The notes: generated from the sequence alone by a model not told the origin. Positions 10,563 to 20,782 are shown, counted from the stretch's first letter. The stretch: 64,000 bases of DNA from Jiella pelagia (GCF_026898155.1 NZ_CP114029.1:1681501-1745500); one strand, 5' to 3'. Numbers and translations are program-made.

Positions 10563-11516
10563 TCAACCCAGCAGCCGGTCGGCCGTCGCCTCGTCGGTGA
10601 TCAGGCCGTTGATCAGACCGCCGGTCGCAGCCGCCCGGATTGCCGACGTCTTGGCCGGGCCCATGGCCACGGCGATGACGTCGCCGTACCGGATCGAGGG
10701 GATGGGTGCGCTCGCCACCCGCTCATTGAAGCGGCAGTCGATCAACTTGCCGGAGGTGTCGAACACCCAGCCGACGATCTCGCCGGCGGCGCCCTGACCC
10801 TCAAGGTCCACCCGCTCCTCGGCGGTGATGAAACCATCGAGAACGAGCGGCGCCTTGGCCGAGATCTCGCCGACGCCGACGAAGGTGACCTCGGCCCTGG
10901 CGGCGAGCTGCAGGGTCATCTCGACCACCTTCTGCTTGTGCAGGAGCTGGCGCTCTTCAGGCGTCGAGACGACCACCGGCAGCGGCATCGGATAATGCGG
11001 CGCGTTGACCTGATCGGCCATCGAATAGATGACGTTGTAGACCGAGGCCGAGCCGTCCGGGGCGATGTTGCCGGTGAGCGAGACGATGCGATGCTGGGTC
11101 GCCGTCATCGGCGGCAGGTGCTCGACGGCGGCGCGCAGGGTTCGGCCGGTGCCGACGGCGAGGATCGTCGGCGCCTCCCGCTTCAGATGCCGCTCCATCT
11201 CCGCGGCGCAGGCCTCGGCGACGCCGAGGGTCGTCGAGGCGGAGGCGGGATCGGACGGCACGACCTCGCAATAGCTGAGGGCAAAGCGCTGCTTCAGGCT
11301 CTCCGCCCGTTCGAGACAGGCGGCGATCGGGTGATCGATACGCACCCGTACTAGACCCGCCGACACCGATTGCGAGACCAGCCGCTGGGCGGCCTGCCGG
11401 GAAATTCCGAGCTTGGCGGCGATCTGGTCCTGGGTGTTGCCGGCGACATAGTAGAGCCAGCCGGCACGTGCCGCCTCGTCCAGCCGCGTCGTCCCCTCGT
11501 CCCGCATTTTCCCCAT
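10563..11516 (-). CDS. SorC-family sugar-responsive transcriptional regulator
   Basis: DNA-binding regulator with an N-terminal helix-turn-helix (NTQDQIAAKLGISRQAAQRLVSQ, given here only in part: residues about 25-45) and a C-terminal sugar-binding domain of the SorC/DeoR-C type (VGTGRTLRAAVEHL, GNIAPDGSASVYNV, VGVGEI, GDVIAVAMGP). Start at ATG 11516 is preceded by GGAGG at 11 bases; an upstream ATG at 11543 lacks a binding site. The 317-residue length is usual. It is the first gene of the minus-strand polyol locus, 266 bases ahead of the binding protein gene, so it probably controls that operon in response to the transported sugar or its phosphate. Confidence 0.9.
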   Translation of the reverse strand: MGKMRDEGTTRLDEAARAGWLYYVAGNTQDQIAAKLGISRQAAQRLVSQSVSAGLVRVRIDHPIAACLERAESLKQRFALSYCEVVPSDPASASTTLGVAEACAAEMERHLKREAPTILAVGTGRTLRAAVEHLPPMTATQHRIVSLTGNIAPDGSASVYNVIYSMADQVNAPHYPMPLPVVVSTPEERQLLHKQKVVEMTLQLAARAEVTFVGVGEISAKAPLVLDGFITAEERVDLEGQGAAGEIVGWVFDTSGKLIDCRFNERVASAPIPSIRYGDVIAVAMGPAKTSAIRAAATGGLINGLITDEATADRLLG

Positions 11517-11774
11517 CGCCTGCCAGTCCTCCAAACCGGGCATGTGTAATGTGGGATGGCGGGCGCTGGCAAACCATTGCCGCAGACGCTGACGCGGCGC
11601 CATTCTCCGCCAAGACCCCGCCGCGGCACTGAACTGCTATAATCCTCGGCACAAGAGGTTTTTCTGGCGCTGCAGTATGATCAAATCTTAATCAATCCCA
11701 GACAAATCGGACGAATGGCTTGATTTTCCGCCAAAGGGCTTTCTCTTTGACTGTGAGCTTGACGGAGGGTGCCA

Positions 11775-13186
11775 GTGAAATCATTCGACGAGATGCTGAT
11801 TCCGGAGGGAGACGTTCGCGATCCCTATGCCCGGTTCTACGAATGGTTCAGGGAGCAGGACGCGGACGCGCTCGGCGAAAAGGCCGGCGAGGCGGAAGCG
11901 TTCTTCCGGCGGACCGGGATCACCTTCAACGTCTACGGGCAGGAGGAAGCGGCCGAGAGGCTGATCCCCTTCGATCTCGTTCCCCGCATCATGGCCAAGG
12001 CCGAGTGGGACAATCTCGCCGAAGGGATCGAGCAGCGCGTCACCGCGCTCAACGCCTTTCTCGACGATCTCTACCATGACCAGGAGATCATCAAGGCGGG
12101 GATCGTCCCGGAACGGCTGATCGTCGGCAACGAAGCGTTTCTGGAGGAGATGCGCGGGTTTCGGCCGCCCGGCGGCGTCTACACCCACATCATCGGCACT
12201 GACATCGTGCGCTGCGCCGAGAACGAGTTCTACGTGCTGGAGGACAATGCCCGCACACCTTCCGGCGTCTCCTACATGATCGAGAACCGGGAGACGATGA
12301 TGCAGATGTTCCCGGAGCTGTTCGCGCAGAACCGGGTGCGGCCTGTCGAGACCTATCCCCATCACCTGCGCCGCTCGCTCGCCGCGGTGGCGCCGCCGGC
12401 CTGCGACGGCACGCCGACGATCGCGGTCCTGACCCCCGGCATCTACAATTCGGCCTTCTTCGAACACGCCTTCCTTGCCGACCAGATGGGCGTCGAACTG
12501 ATCGAGGGCTCGGACGTCGCCGAGATCGACGGGCGCATCCAGATGCGCACCACCGAGGGCTACAAGCCGATCGACGTGATCTACCGCCGGGTCGACGACG
12601 CCTATCTCGATCCGAAGGTCTTCAACGCCGATTCCGTGCTTGGCATCCCCGGCATCATGGAGGTCTACAAGAACGGCGGCATCACCATCGCCAACGCGCC
12701 CGGCACCGGCATTTCCGACGACAAGGCGATCTATTCGTACATGCCGGAGATCGTTGAGTTCTACACCGGCACGAAGGCCAAGCTGCAGAACGTGCCCACC
12801 TGGCGCTGCGCCGAGGACGACAGCCTCAAATACGTTCTCGAACATCTGGAAGAGCTGGTGGTCAAGGAGGTGCACGGTTCCGGCGGCTACGGCATGCTGG
12901 TCGGCCCGACTTCGACCCGGGAGGAGCGGGGCTCTTCGCCGAGAAGCTGAAGGCCCGGCCGACCAACTACATCGCCCAGCCGACGCTGGCACTTTCCACC
13001 GTGCCGATCCTCTTAGACGGGGGCCTCGCCCCGCGCCACGTCGATCTGCGCCCCTTCGTCCTCGTCTCCGACAAGGTCCGCATCATTCCCGGCGGCCTGA
13101 CCCGCGTCGCCCTCAAGGAGGGCTCCCTGGTGGTCAATTCCAGCCAGGGCGGCGGCACCAAGGACACCTGGGTTTTGAGGGACTGA
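11775..13186 (+). CDS. circularly permuted ATP-grasp protein (COG2308), frame-broken near 3' end
   Basis: Predicted carboxylate-amine ligase of the circularly permuted ATP-grasp type found in Anbu clusters. Recognisable segments are [70 protein letters not shown] and the C-terminal [12 protein letters not shown]. The start is GTG 11775, six bases after GGAGG. The frame breaks at about 12930 where CGGGGCTC probably stands for CGGGAGCTC (an A is missing); restoring it continues into [10 protein letters not shown] and a normal C terminus ending at 13186, giving 470 residues. The alpha-E gene starts three bases later, so the two are translationally coupled. Confidence 0.88.
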
Positions 13187-13189
13187 GCG

Positions 13190-14143
13190 ATGGCACTTCT
13201 CGGACGCACCGCAAACGGCCTGTTCTGGATGTTCCGCTACATCGAGCGGGCCGAAAACACCGCCCGCCTGCTCGACGCCGGCCAGCGCATCGCCCTCACC
13301 AACCTCTCCTCCGAGCCCGACGAATGGCAGTCGGTGCTGGTCTCGGCCGGGGTGGAAGCGGCCTATGCCGCCAAGCACCGGGACTACGACCCCGACACCG
13401 TCGTCGACTTCATGCTGTGCGACCGGGACAACCCATCGAGCGTGCGCGCCTCGCTGGAGACCGCCCGCACAAACGGCCGCATGGTGCGCACGGCGCTCAG
13501 CCGGGAGCTCTGGGAGGCGGTGAACGAAAGCTGGCTCACCATCCAGCGACGGCTCGCCGCGCCCGTGACGGCTCGCGAACTTCCCGCGGTGATCGACCTC
13601 GTCAAGCGGCAGGGCGCGCTCATCCGCGGCACCTTCCAGACGACGATGCTGCGCAACGAGATCTTCGATTTCTGCAATCTCGGCGCCTTCATCGAACGCG
13701 CCGACAACACCGCCCGCATCCTCGACGTCAAATACTGGCTGCTATTGCCCGAGCACAGCCAGGTCGGGTCGGCGCTCGACAATTTCCAGTGGCGCTCGAT
13801 CCTCAGATCTGTCTCGGCCCACCGCTCCTATGCCTGGGAATATGACGGCGAGTATCGCGCGGTGAACATCATCGACTTCCTGATGCTCAACCGGCGCATG
13901 CCGCGCTCGCTGGCCTATTGCTACACGGTGATCGAGGAAAGCCTGAAATATCTCAATCGCAACTACGAGGTCCGCCACCCCTGTTTCGAAACGGCGACGC
14001 AGATCAACCAGCGGCTTTCCGACGCGAGCATCCGGCAGACCATCGACGGCGGGCTGCACGAGTTCATCGAGGTGTTCATCCGCGACAACAACCGCTTGGC
14101 CCAGGAGATCGGCCAGAACTACCGGTTCTACCCGACGGCTTGA
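13190..14143 (+). CDS. alpha-E domain-containing protein (COG2307)
   Basis: Member of the alpha-E (DUF403) family, an all-helical protein of unknown biochemical role that is encoded with circularly permuted ATP-grasp proteins, sometimes fused to them. The conserved N terminus LLGRTANGLFWMFRYIERAEN and the later NLGAFIERADNTARILDVKYW are diagnostic. At 317 residues it is full length. It follows the ATP-grasp gene by three bases. It contains an intact GAGCTC (13505-13510), showing that not every copy of that motif in the window is altered. Confidence 0.93.
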   Translation: MALLGRTANGLFWMFRYIERAENTARLLDAGQRIALTNLSSEPDEWQSVLVSAGVEAAYAAKHRDYDPDTVVDFMLCDRDNPSSVRASLETARTNGRMVRTALSRELWEAVNESWLTIQRRLAAPVTARELPAVIDLVKRQGALIRGTFQTTMLRNEIFDFCNLGAFIERADNTARILDVKYWLLLPEHSQVGSALDNFQWRSILRSVSAHRSYAWEYDGEYRAVNIIDFLMLNRRMPRSLAYCYTVIEESLKYLNRNYEVRHPCFETATQINQRLSDASIRQTIDGGLHEFIEVFIRDNNRLAQEIGQNYRFYPTA

Positions 14144-14359
14144 ACGCATCGCCCTGAACCACGCGAGACCAGCTTCGTCGGCGGCCTCCACAGACCGCTG
14201 GCGATTGTTTCCGGCACGGAAGGTGACACATTGTCGCCGCAGGTGGTCGAAAAGGTTTTGGGCAAGTCTGTTCGGTTAGTTGTCACCAGGCTTTTTTTGG
14301 TCGAATGATCGCCCCCTTGCAGGGGCGATGTTCTCTGCGCTGCGGGGCAACTGACTTCT

Positions 14360-15091
14360 ATGACCTACTGTGTCGGGCTTCTGGTGGAACGGGGCCTGGT
14401 GTTCATGTCCGATACGCGGACGAATGCCGGCCTCGACAACATTTCCGTCGTCTCCAAGATGAAGACCTGGGAGGTGCCGGGCGAGCGGTTCCTGTGCCTG
14501 CTCTCGGCCGGCAATCTGGCGACGACCCAGGCGACGGTGTCGCTGCTCGACGAGCGCAAGCTGGCGCCGGCGGAACGTCAGCCGAGCATTCTCAACCAGC
14601 CGTCGATGTTCCAGACCGCGACCCTGATCGGCGAGACTGTGAAGGAAGTGATCTCCGGCACCGCCCAGGGTGGCCAGAGCGCAGACGCCGTGTTCTCCGC
14701 CTCCTTCATCCTCGGCGGACAGATCAAGGGCGGACGGCCGCGGCTGTTCATGATCTATCCTGAAGGCAACTTCATCGAGGCGGGCCGCGACAATCCCTTT
14801 TTCCAGATCGGCGAGCACAAATACGGCCGGCCGATCATCATCCGGACCTACGACCCGGAGATGTCGCTCGAAGACTGCGCCAAGCTCCTGCTGGTCTCAT
14901 TCGATTCCACCATCAAGTCGAACCTCTCCGTCGGCCTGCCGATCGACATGCAGTTCTACGAGAAGGACAGCTGCGTCAAAGGCTATCGCCGGCGCTTCGA
15001 TGCCAAGGACGACTATTATCGGACCATCTCCGACGGCTGGTCCGACGCGCTGAAGAGCGCCTTCGACGCCCTGCCCGCCTTCGAGCGCTAA
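14360..15091 (+). CDS. Anbu proteasome-like peptidase (COG3484)
   Basis: Ancestral-beta-subunit (Anbu) protein, an Ntn-hydrolase related to proteasome beta subunits and HslV. Met removal would expose Thr as the nucleophile (MTYCVGLLVERG); Asp in MSDTRTNAG and Lys in SKMKTW follow at the usual Ntn spacing. At 243 residues it has the family length. Anbu genes are normally clustered with ATP-grasp, alpha-E and transglutaminase-like genes; here the first two are just upstream and the transglutaminase gene is absent, leaving only a 216-base gap. Confidence 0.9.
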   Translation: MTYCVGLLVERGLVFMSDTRTNAGLDNISVVSKMKTWEVPGERFLCLLSAGNLATTQATVSLLDERKLAPAERQPSILNQPSMFQTATLIGETVKEVISGTAQGGQSADAVFSASFILGGQIKGGRPRLFMIYPEGNFIEAGRDNPFFQIGEHKYGRPIIIRTYDPEMSLEDCAKLLLVSFDSTIKSNLSVGLPIDMQFYEKDSCVKGYRRRFDAKDDYYRTISDGWSDALKSAFDALPAFER

Positions 15092-15096
15092 AACAA

Positions 15097-15124
15097 AGGC
15101 GCCCGCAGTTTCCCGCGAGCGCCT
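15097..15124. terminator. probable bidirectional terminator between Anbu and L,D-transpeptidase genes
   Basis: Hairpin with arms AGGCGC/GCGCCT plus an inner CGC/GCG pairing, placed between convergent genes six bases after the Anbu stop. It is followed on the plus strand by TTCCAATTTT, which is a fair U-rich tail. Confidence 0.55.
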
Positions 15125-15153
15125 GTTCCAATTTTCCGGCCGGCTTGGAACGC

Positions 15154-16485
15154 TTACCGATAAATGTCGTCGCCCTGAGCGTAGGGGTTCTGCTCACCGC
15201 CGCTATAGGCCGTGGCCGTCAGTTCGCTCATCGCCAGCTGCTCGGCGCCGTCGCGGTGATAGATGTCGTCGCGGAACTGCACGACGTTCGGGTCGGTCGC
15301 CCAGGCGGAGATGTAGGTGAAGAACACCGGGACCGGCGAGGTCAGGTCGATGTCCTGGCGCTGGCGCGAGGCAATCACCTGCTCGATGCGCTGGCGGTCC
15401 CAGCCTGGCTCGTCGCGGGCGATCCAGACGATGAGGTCGCGGACGTTCTGGACGCGCACGCAGCCGGAGGAATCGAACCGCATCAGGTTCGAGAACAGCC
15501 CCTGCTGAGGCGTGTCGTGCATGTAGACCGCATGGGGGTTCGGAAAGTTGATCTTCACCGAAGCCATGGCGTTGTTCTTGCCCGGATCCTGACGGAACAG
15601 ATACTTCACCGCCTCATCGGTGTTCCAGTCGATCGACTGCGGCGGGATCTCGTTGCCGTTGCCGTCATAGATGTGGATGTTCGATTCCTGCAGATAGGCC
15701 GGGTTCTTGCGCATCAGCGGGATGATGTCCTTGCGGACGATCGAGGCCGGCGCGTGCCAGTAGGGGTTGAGGTTCAGATTGGTGATCTTCGATTCCAGGA
15801 TCGGCGACTGGCGGTCGACCTTGCCGACGATCGCGGTGTGGCGCTGGACGACCTGGCCATTCTCCACCGCCTCCACGAGGGCGGCCGGGATGTTGACCGT
15901 GACGAAGCGGCGGCCGAGATCCTTCGCCACCATCTCCTGCAGCCGAGCGACATTGGTGATCAGCTGGTTGAGCCGCAGCTGGGCCGGAACGTTCAGGGCC
16001 TTGTAGGTCGTCTCGCCGACGACGCCGTCCGCCGGCATGCCATGCCGGGCCTGGAAGCGCTTCACCGCCGCGTCGACATAGGTGTCGAACACCGTCGAGG
16101 CGCCGGCCGAGGCCGAGAGATCGCCGGCGATCGCGAGGCGCTGGCGAAGCAGCGGAACGACGCCGGACTCCGATCCGATCCGCAGCTTCTCGTTGGCCGG
16201 CAGCTCGGGCCAGCCGCCCGAGGCGACGATGCCCTGATAGGCGTTGACGGCGCTCTGCGTCGACATCAGCGTGTCATTGGCAAAGATCGGGGTGTTCGAG
16301 GCGACCTGCCGGACATTCGAGCCGCGCGTGTCGAACTGGTCATCCCAGTTGCCGCGCGAGGGCGCGTTGAGAATATCGACCAGCGCATTCTGCGCAAAGG
16401 CCGCTCCTGGAAGCAATCCGGCGCCGGCCGCTGCCGCCCTCAGCAGAAACTGCCTGCGCGTCGAAGAATTGCGATCGTTCGTCAT
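15154..16485 (-). CDS. L,D-transpeptidase (YcbB/LdtD-like)
   Basis: Periplasmic peptidoglycan cross-linking enzyme forming 3-3 cross-links or attaching proteins. The N terminus has a twin-arginine-like signal (STRRQFLLRAAAAGAG). A peptidoglycan-binding domain is visible (AVKRFQARHGMPADGVVG) and the YkuD catalytic site is MHDTPQQGLF followed by SSGCVRV, with the catalytic Cys and His. The 443 residues correspond to a compact YcbB-type protein. It is convergent with the Anbu gene and preceded by a 462-base gap to the divergent gamma-glutamyltransferase homologue. Confidence 0.92.
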   Translation of the reverse strand: MTNDRNSSTRRQFLLRAAAAGAGLLPGAAFAQNALVDILNAPSRGNWDDQFDTRGSNVRQVASNTPIFANDTLMSTQSAVNAYQGIVASGGWPELPANEKLRIGSESGVVPLLRQRLAIAGDLSASAGASTVFDTYVDAAVKRFQARHGMPADGVVGETTYKALNVPAQLRLNQLITNVARLQEMVAKDLGRRFVTVNIPAALVEAVENGQVVQRHTAIVGKVDRQSPILESKITNLNLNPYWHAPASIVRKDIIPLMRKNPAYLQESNIHIYDGNGNEIPPQSIDWNTDEAVKYLFRQDPGKNNAMASVKINFPNPHAVYMHDTPQQGLFSNLMRFDSSGCVRVQNVRDLIVWIARDEPGWDRQRIEQVIASRQRQDIDLTSPVPVFFTYISAWATDPNVVQFRDDIYHRDGAEQLAMSELTATAYSGGEQNPYAQGDDIYR

Positions 16486-16947
16486 TCATGCCCCCATTTC
16501 ACATCAAGTTCGCCGTCAGAGCCTGCCCGAACCCTGCGACGCAGTAACCGGCGCACCACCGCCACCTCATGCGCCGGTCGGCACATGTTAACCCACCAAT
16601 TCGCCTCAACCTCGTGCGGCAAGCAGGCAATGCCTCGGCAGTGAGCCATCGCCACTCGTCCCGGATGCGGCGAAATCGACAAGAACCGGTAGAAACTCGA
16701 AAAGTTTTAGCCCTCTTCTACGGTAAAGCCGTGCAATATGGCCAAAGCGTGAAGGCAGCGGATCCGCTTGCTGCAAGGGCGAACAAACTGACGTGATTCC
16801 CCTTCCGTGCATGGACGAACACAGCGATGACGCGCACCTCATCCCGGTCATCGTCGCGCTCCGACGGTCGGAATTTCTCTGTTATACCTCGTCCAGCAAC
16901 TGGCATTATAGTTGCAGAATTCGACCGGATGGTGAGGAGAAACGATC
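16486..16947. other. 462-base divergent intergenic region
   Basis: No gene found. It must contain the promoters of the L,D-transpeptidase (leftward) and the gamma-glutamyltransferase homologue (rightward). A 12-base perfect palindrome AGCGGATCCGCT lies at 16757-16768. A second dyad near the right end is listed separately. Confidence 0.6.
16896..16915 (+). promoter_or_regulatory. candidate operator dyad upstream of gamma-glutamyltransferase gene
   Basis: GCAACT and AGTTGC arms separated by eight AT-rich bases (GGCATTAT), 32 bases before the ATG. The AT-rich centre could overlap a -10 element. Symmetry is perfect but short; the cognate regulator is unknown. Confidence 0.35.
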
Positions 16948-18534
16948 ATGCTGAATAGCGCCAGGGGTCTCAATGGCTGCGTCAGCGCGCCCCATACGGC
17001 GGCGGCTCTGGCCGGACAGCAGGTCATTGCCAAAGGCGGCACCGCCATCGAGGCGATGGTGGCGGCGGCCGCGACGATCGCCGTCGTCTACCCGCACATG
17101 AACGGCATCGGCGGCGACGGCTTCTGGATCGTTCACCGCCCCGGCGAAAAACCGGTCGGCATCTCCGGCTGCGGCCGCGCGGCGGGGCTGGCGACGCCCG
17201 AGTGGTATGTCGAGCGAGGCTATAGCGAAGCGATGCCGACGCGCGGAGCGCAGGCGGCGCTGACCGTCCCGGGGACGATCGCAGGCTGGCAGGCGGCGCT
17301 CGGCCTCGTCGATCCGGCCCGCCGGCTGCCCCTCCAAGAGCTGCTCGAAGCGGCGATCGGCTATGCCGAGGACGGCATGGTTGTCACGGGCAACCAGGCC
17401 GATTGTACCACGGCGAAGCTTGCGGGCCTTCAAGACGTGCCGGGCTTTGCCGAGACGTTCCTGATCGGCGGCCGGCCGCCCCGGGCGGGCGAGATCCTGC
17501 GGCAGCCGGCCCTGGCGAAGACCCTGCGGCTTCTCGCGAGCGAAGGCCTCGACACCTACTATCGCGGATCAATCGCGAAGGCCCATGCGGCGTTTCTCGA
17601 AGCCGCCGGCTCACCCCTGCGGCTCTCCGACTTCGAGGCGTTCGGGGCCGAGACGGTCGAGCCGCTCTCCGTCGCGATCTCGGCGGGCCGGCTGTTCAAC
17701 ATGGTGCCGCCGACGCAAGGCGTCTCGTCGCTGATGATCCTCGCCTTGTTCGACAGGCTGGGCGTCACCGTCGGCGAGGGCTTCGACCATGTCCACGGGC
17801 TGATCGAGGCGACCAAGCAGGCCTTCATCCTCCGCAATGCCGAACTCGGCGACCCGGACTTCATGGCGCGGCCGGCCTCGGACTGGCTGAGCGAGGCGAC
17901 GATTGCCGAACTCGCCGGCAGGATCGACATGAAGACGGCCCTGCCCTGGCCGCACCAGGCCAAGCCCGGCGACACGATCTGGATGGGCGCGGCCGACAAG
18001 GACGGCACGGTGGTCAGCTTCATCCAGAGCGTCTTCTGGGAATTCGGCTCGGGGCTGACGTGCCCCGACACCGGCGTCTTCTTCCAGAACCGCGGGGCGG
18101 GCTTCTCGCTGACCCCCGGGCCGAACCAGGTCGGCCCGCGCCGCCGGCCGTTCCACACGCTGAACCCGGCGCTGGCCGAACTGACCGACGGCCGGGTGAT
18201 GGCCTATGGCACCATGGGCGGCGAGGGCCAGCCGCAGACGCAAGGCGCAGTGTTCACGCGCTATGCCCTCTTCGGCGAGGGGCTGCAGACGGCGGTAACG
18301 GCGCCGCGCTGGCTGCTCGGCAGGACCTGGGGCGATGCGACGACGACGCTGAAGCTCGAGGACCGCTTCGATCCCGCCCTCGTCGAACAGCTGCGCGCGG
18401 CCGGCCACGATACCGAGATCATCCCCGCCTTTTCCGACATGGCCGGCCATGCCGGGGCCGTGGTGCGCCATCCCTCGGGGGTCATCGAAGGCGCGAGCGA
18501 TCCGCGTGCCGACGGGGCAGCACTGGCCTTCTGA
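16948..18534 (+). CDS. gamma-glutamyltransferase family protein
   Basis: Ntn-hydrolase of the gamma-glutamyltranspeptidase family; members hydrolyse gamma-glutamyl bonds or, in the HpxW subgroup, oxamate. The family framework is clear: AAALAGQQVIAKGGTAIEAMVAA at the N terminus, GIGGDGFWIV, the nucleophile region KDGTVVSFIQS (Thr at the processing site), SGLTCPDTGVFFQNRG and YGTMGGEGQPQTQ. No signal peptide is seen, so it would be cytoplasmic, unlike secreted glutathione-degrading enzymes. Start at 16948 has GAGGAG upstream. Its 528 residues are normal. No pathway partner lies beside it. Confidence 0.88.
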   Translation: MLNSARGLNGCVSAPHTAAALAGQQVIAKGGTAIEAMVAAAATIAVVYPHMNGIGGDGFWIVHRPGEKPVGISGCGRAAGLATPEWYVERGYSEAMPTRGAQAALTVPGTIAGWQAALGLVDPARRLPLQELLEAAIGYAEDGMVVTGNQADCTTAKLAGLQDVPGFAETFLIGGRPPRAGEILRQPALAKTLRLLASEGLDTYYRGSIAKAHAAFLEAAGSPLRLSDFEAFGAETVEPLSVAISAGRLFNMVPPTQGVSSLMILALFDRLGVTVGEGFDHVHGLIEATKQAFILRNAELGDPDFMARPASDWLSEATIAELAGRIDMKTALPWPHQAKPGDTIWMGAADKDGTVVSFIQSVFWEFGSGLTCPDTGVFFQNRGAGFSLTPGPNQVGPRRRPFHTLNPALAELTDGRVMAYGTMGGEGQPQTQGAVFTRYALFGEGLQTAVTAPRWLLGRTWGDATTTLKLEDRFDPALVEQLRAAGHDTEIIPAFSDMAGHAGAVVRHPSGVIEGASDPRADGAALAF

Positions 18535-18724
18535 GCGGCGACACTGCCGCACGGGATACCCACAGCTCGCTTCATAGAGCCGCTTCATTCCGGGCTCTTG
18601 CGCGGCGTCGCCGGGCGTCGTCCTTTCGCGTCGCCGTTCTCAGCTCCGGCGTGAATGATGAGTGAATTAGTCTTGTTTTCTCCTGCGCGTCCCAATACGG
18701 AGGTCGCACTTTCCCTGGTGTACG

Positions 18725-19745
18725 ATGGACAAGAATATGCCGAACAGGATCTTGGTCGCGCTGACCGTTCTCATGGCCACCTCCTGCGCGTCGGTGCAGG
18801 CCGAACCGACGAGCTATCCCGTCACGATCGAGAATTGTGGACAGGAAGTCACGTTCGAAAAGGCTCCCGAGCGAGCCGTCGCTCTGGGTCAGAACACTGC
18901 AGAAATCATGCTGTTGCTCGGGCTTGAGAGCGGGATGGCGGCCACGGCCTTCTGGCCGAACAGGGTTCTGCCTGAACTTCAGGAAGCGAACGACAAGGTC
19001 GACGTTCTGACCGTCGAGTTTCCGACGCTCGAATCGGTCCTGTCGAAACAGCCGGACTTCGTCGCAGCGATGCTGACGACGCTGATGGGGCCGGACAGCA
19101 AGGTCGCCAAGCGCGGCGATTTTGAAGACCTCGGCATCCCGACTTATCTCTCGCCGAGCGCCTGCTCCACGACGATGGACGCCAACGACGCCTATGGCAG
19201 CCGAAACGCGCTTTGGACCATGGACGAGCCTCTACAAGGAGATCGAGGACCTGGCGCGGATCTTCGACGTGGCCGATCGCGGCGAAGCGCTGATCGCCGA
19301 CCTGAAGCAGCGCGAGGCCGCCCTGCGCGCCGAATTCTCCGGCGACAAGCATCCGACCTTCCTCTTCTGGTTCTCGAGCCCGTCGCCTGCAGACGATGCC
19401 TATCTCGGCGGTGGCAACGGCCCGTCGGGCTACATCGCCGATCTGCTCGGCGGCTCGAACGCGATCAAGACCGAGGCGGACTGGCCGACTCTCGGCTGGG
19501 AAGGCATCCTGGCCGCCGATCCAACCGTCATCGTCGCCTCGCAGGTCGATCGGAACCGTTGGGAGCTGGACAATGCGGACGCGAAGATTGCCTATCTGAC
19601 GTCCGATCCGACCGTCAGCCAGATGGACGCGGTGAAGGGCGGCCGGATCGTCGTCATGAGCGGCGCCGCCATGAATCCGAGCATCCGTACCATCTACGGC
19701 GCCGAAGAAGTCGCCAAGCAGCTGAGGACCCTCGACCTCCCGTGA
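18725..19745 (+). CDS. iron-siderophore/cobalamin-type ABC substrate-binding protein (frame-broken)
   Basis: Periplasmic binding protein of the FecB/BtuF class, capturing a ferric siderophore or corrinoid. A signal peptide precedes VQAEPTSYPVTIENCGQEVTF; EKAPERAVALGQNTAEIMLLLGL and GWEGILAADPTVIV are characteristic of the class. The frame slips at 19226-19232 (GAGCCTC); removing one base yields 339 continuous residues ending at the TGA that overlaps the permease ATG (TGATG). First gene of a four-gene run with overlapping junctions. A lipobox is not convincing (MATSC), so it is probably a soluble periplasmic protein. Confidence 0.88.
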
Positions 19746-20782
19746 TGCCTTCAGATCGATCGGAAGGCGGGGCAGGCTGGCTCGCCATATTCCTCGCGCT
19801 CATGCTCATCGCCCTCGCTTTCGTGGTCGCCCTGGCGACCACGATCGGCGACTTCAGCATCGGGTTGGGAACGGTGGTCCTCGCCATCACCAACGGGTTC
19901 GGCCTGACCCATGCCGACATCCCGCGAATTCAGGAGGCGGTCGTCTGGGACCTGCGCCTCAGCCGCGCGCTGGTGGCGGCACTTGCGGGAGCCGGGCTGG
20001 CGATCTGCGGCGCCATCCTGCAGGCGCTGCTGCGCAATGCGCTCGCCGAGCCCTTTGTGCTGGGTGTCTCCGCCGGCGCCTCGACCGGGGCCGTCTGCGT
20101 CATCGTCCTCGGCATCGGCGCCGGCAGTCTGACATTGTCGATGGGCGCCTTCGCGGGTGCCTTCGCGGCCTTCGCCCTCGTCGCGATCCTTTCGAACGGC
20201 GCAACCAGCGGCCCGAACCACACGATCCTTGCCGGGGTCGCGGCTGCGCAGCTCTTCAACGCGCTGACCTCCTACATCGTCACGACCTCCGGAAACGCCC
20301 AGCAGGCCCGCGACGTGATGTTCTGGCTTCTCGGCAGCTTCGGCGGCGTGCGCTGGGGCGACTTCCAGCTTCTGACCGTCGTCATCGCGCTCGGCCTCGC
20401 CATCTGCCTGTGGATGGCCCGCTCGCTCGACGCCTTCACCTTCGGCGACGAGGATGCGGCGGCGCTCGGCGTTCCCGTGGCGCGGATCCGGCTCATTCTC
20501 TTTGCGGTGACGGCGATGATCACGGCGACGATCGTCAGCATGGTCGGCGCGATCGGCTTCGTCGGCCTCGTCGTTCCCCATGCAGCCCGCTACGTCGTCG
20601 GACCGATCCATCTCCGTCTCCTGCCGGCCTGCGCTGCGGTGGGCGCGGTGTTCATGGTGCTAGCCGACATCGCCTCGCGCGTCGTGGCAACGCAGCAGAC
20701 GGTTCCGATCGGCGTCGTCACGGCCCTCGTCGGCGTGCCGTTCTTCGCGATCATTCTCTACCGCGCGCGGCCCCAGGCATGA
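19745..20782 (+). CDS. FecCD-family ABC transporter permease
   Basis: Inner-membrane permease for iron-siderophore, heme or cobalamin uptake, with about nine or ten hydrophobic segments in 345 residues. Family hallmarks are DLRLSRALVAALAGAGLAICGAI near residue 60, RNALAEPFVLGVSAGA, and GAIGFVGLVVPHAAR near residue 265. It begins within the stop codon of the binding protein gene and ends overlapping the ATPase start by four bases (ATGA). Confidence 0.95.
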   Translation: MPSDRSEGGAGWLAIFLALMLIALAFVVALATTIGDFSIGLGTVVLAITNGFGLTHADIPRIQEAVVWDLRLSRALVAALAGAGLAICGAILQALLRNALAEPFVLGVSAGASTGAVCVIVLGIGAGSLTLSMGAFAGAFAAFALVAILSNGATSGPNHTILAGVAAAQLFNALTSYIVTTSGNAQQARDVMFWLLGSFGGVRWGDFQLLTVVIALGLAICLWMARSLDAFTFGDEDAAALGVPVARIRLILFAVTAMITATIVSMVGAIGFVGLVVPHAARYVVGPIHLRLLPACAAVGAVFMVLADIASRVVATQQTVPIGVVTALVGVPFFAIILYRARPQA

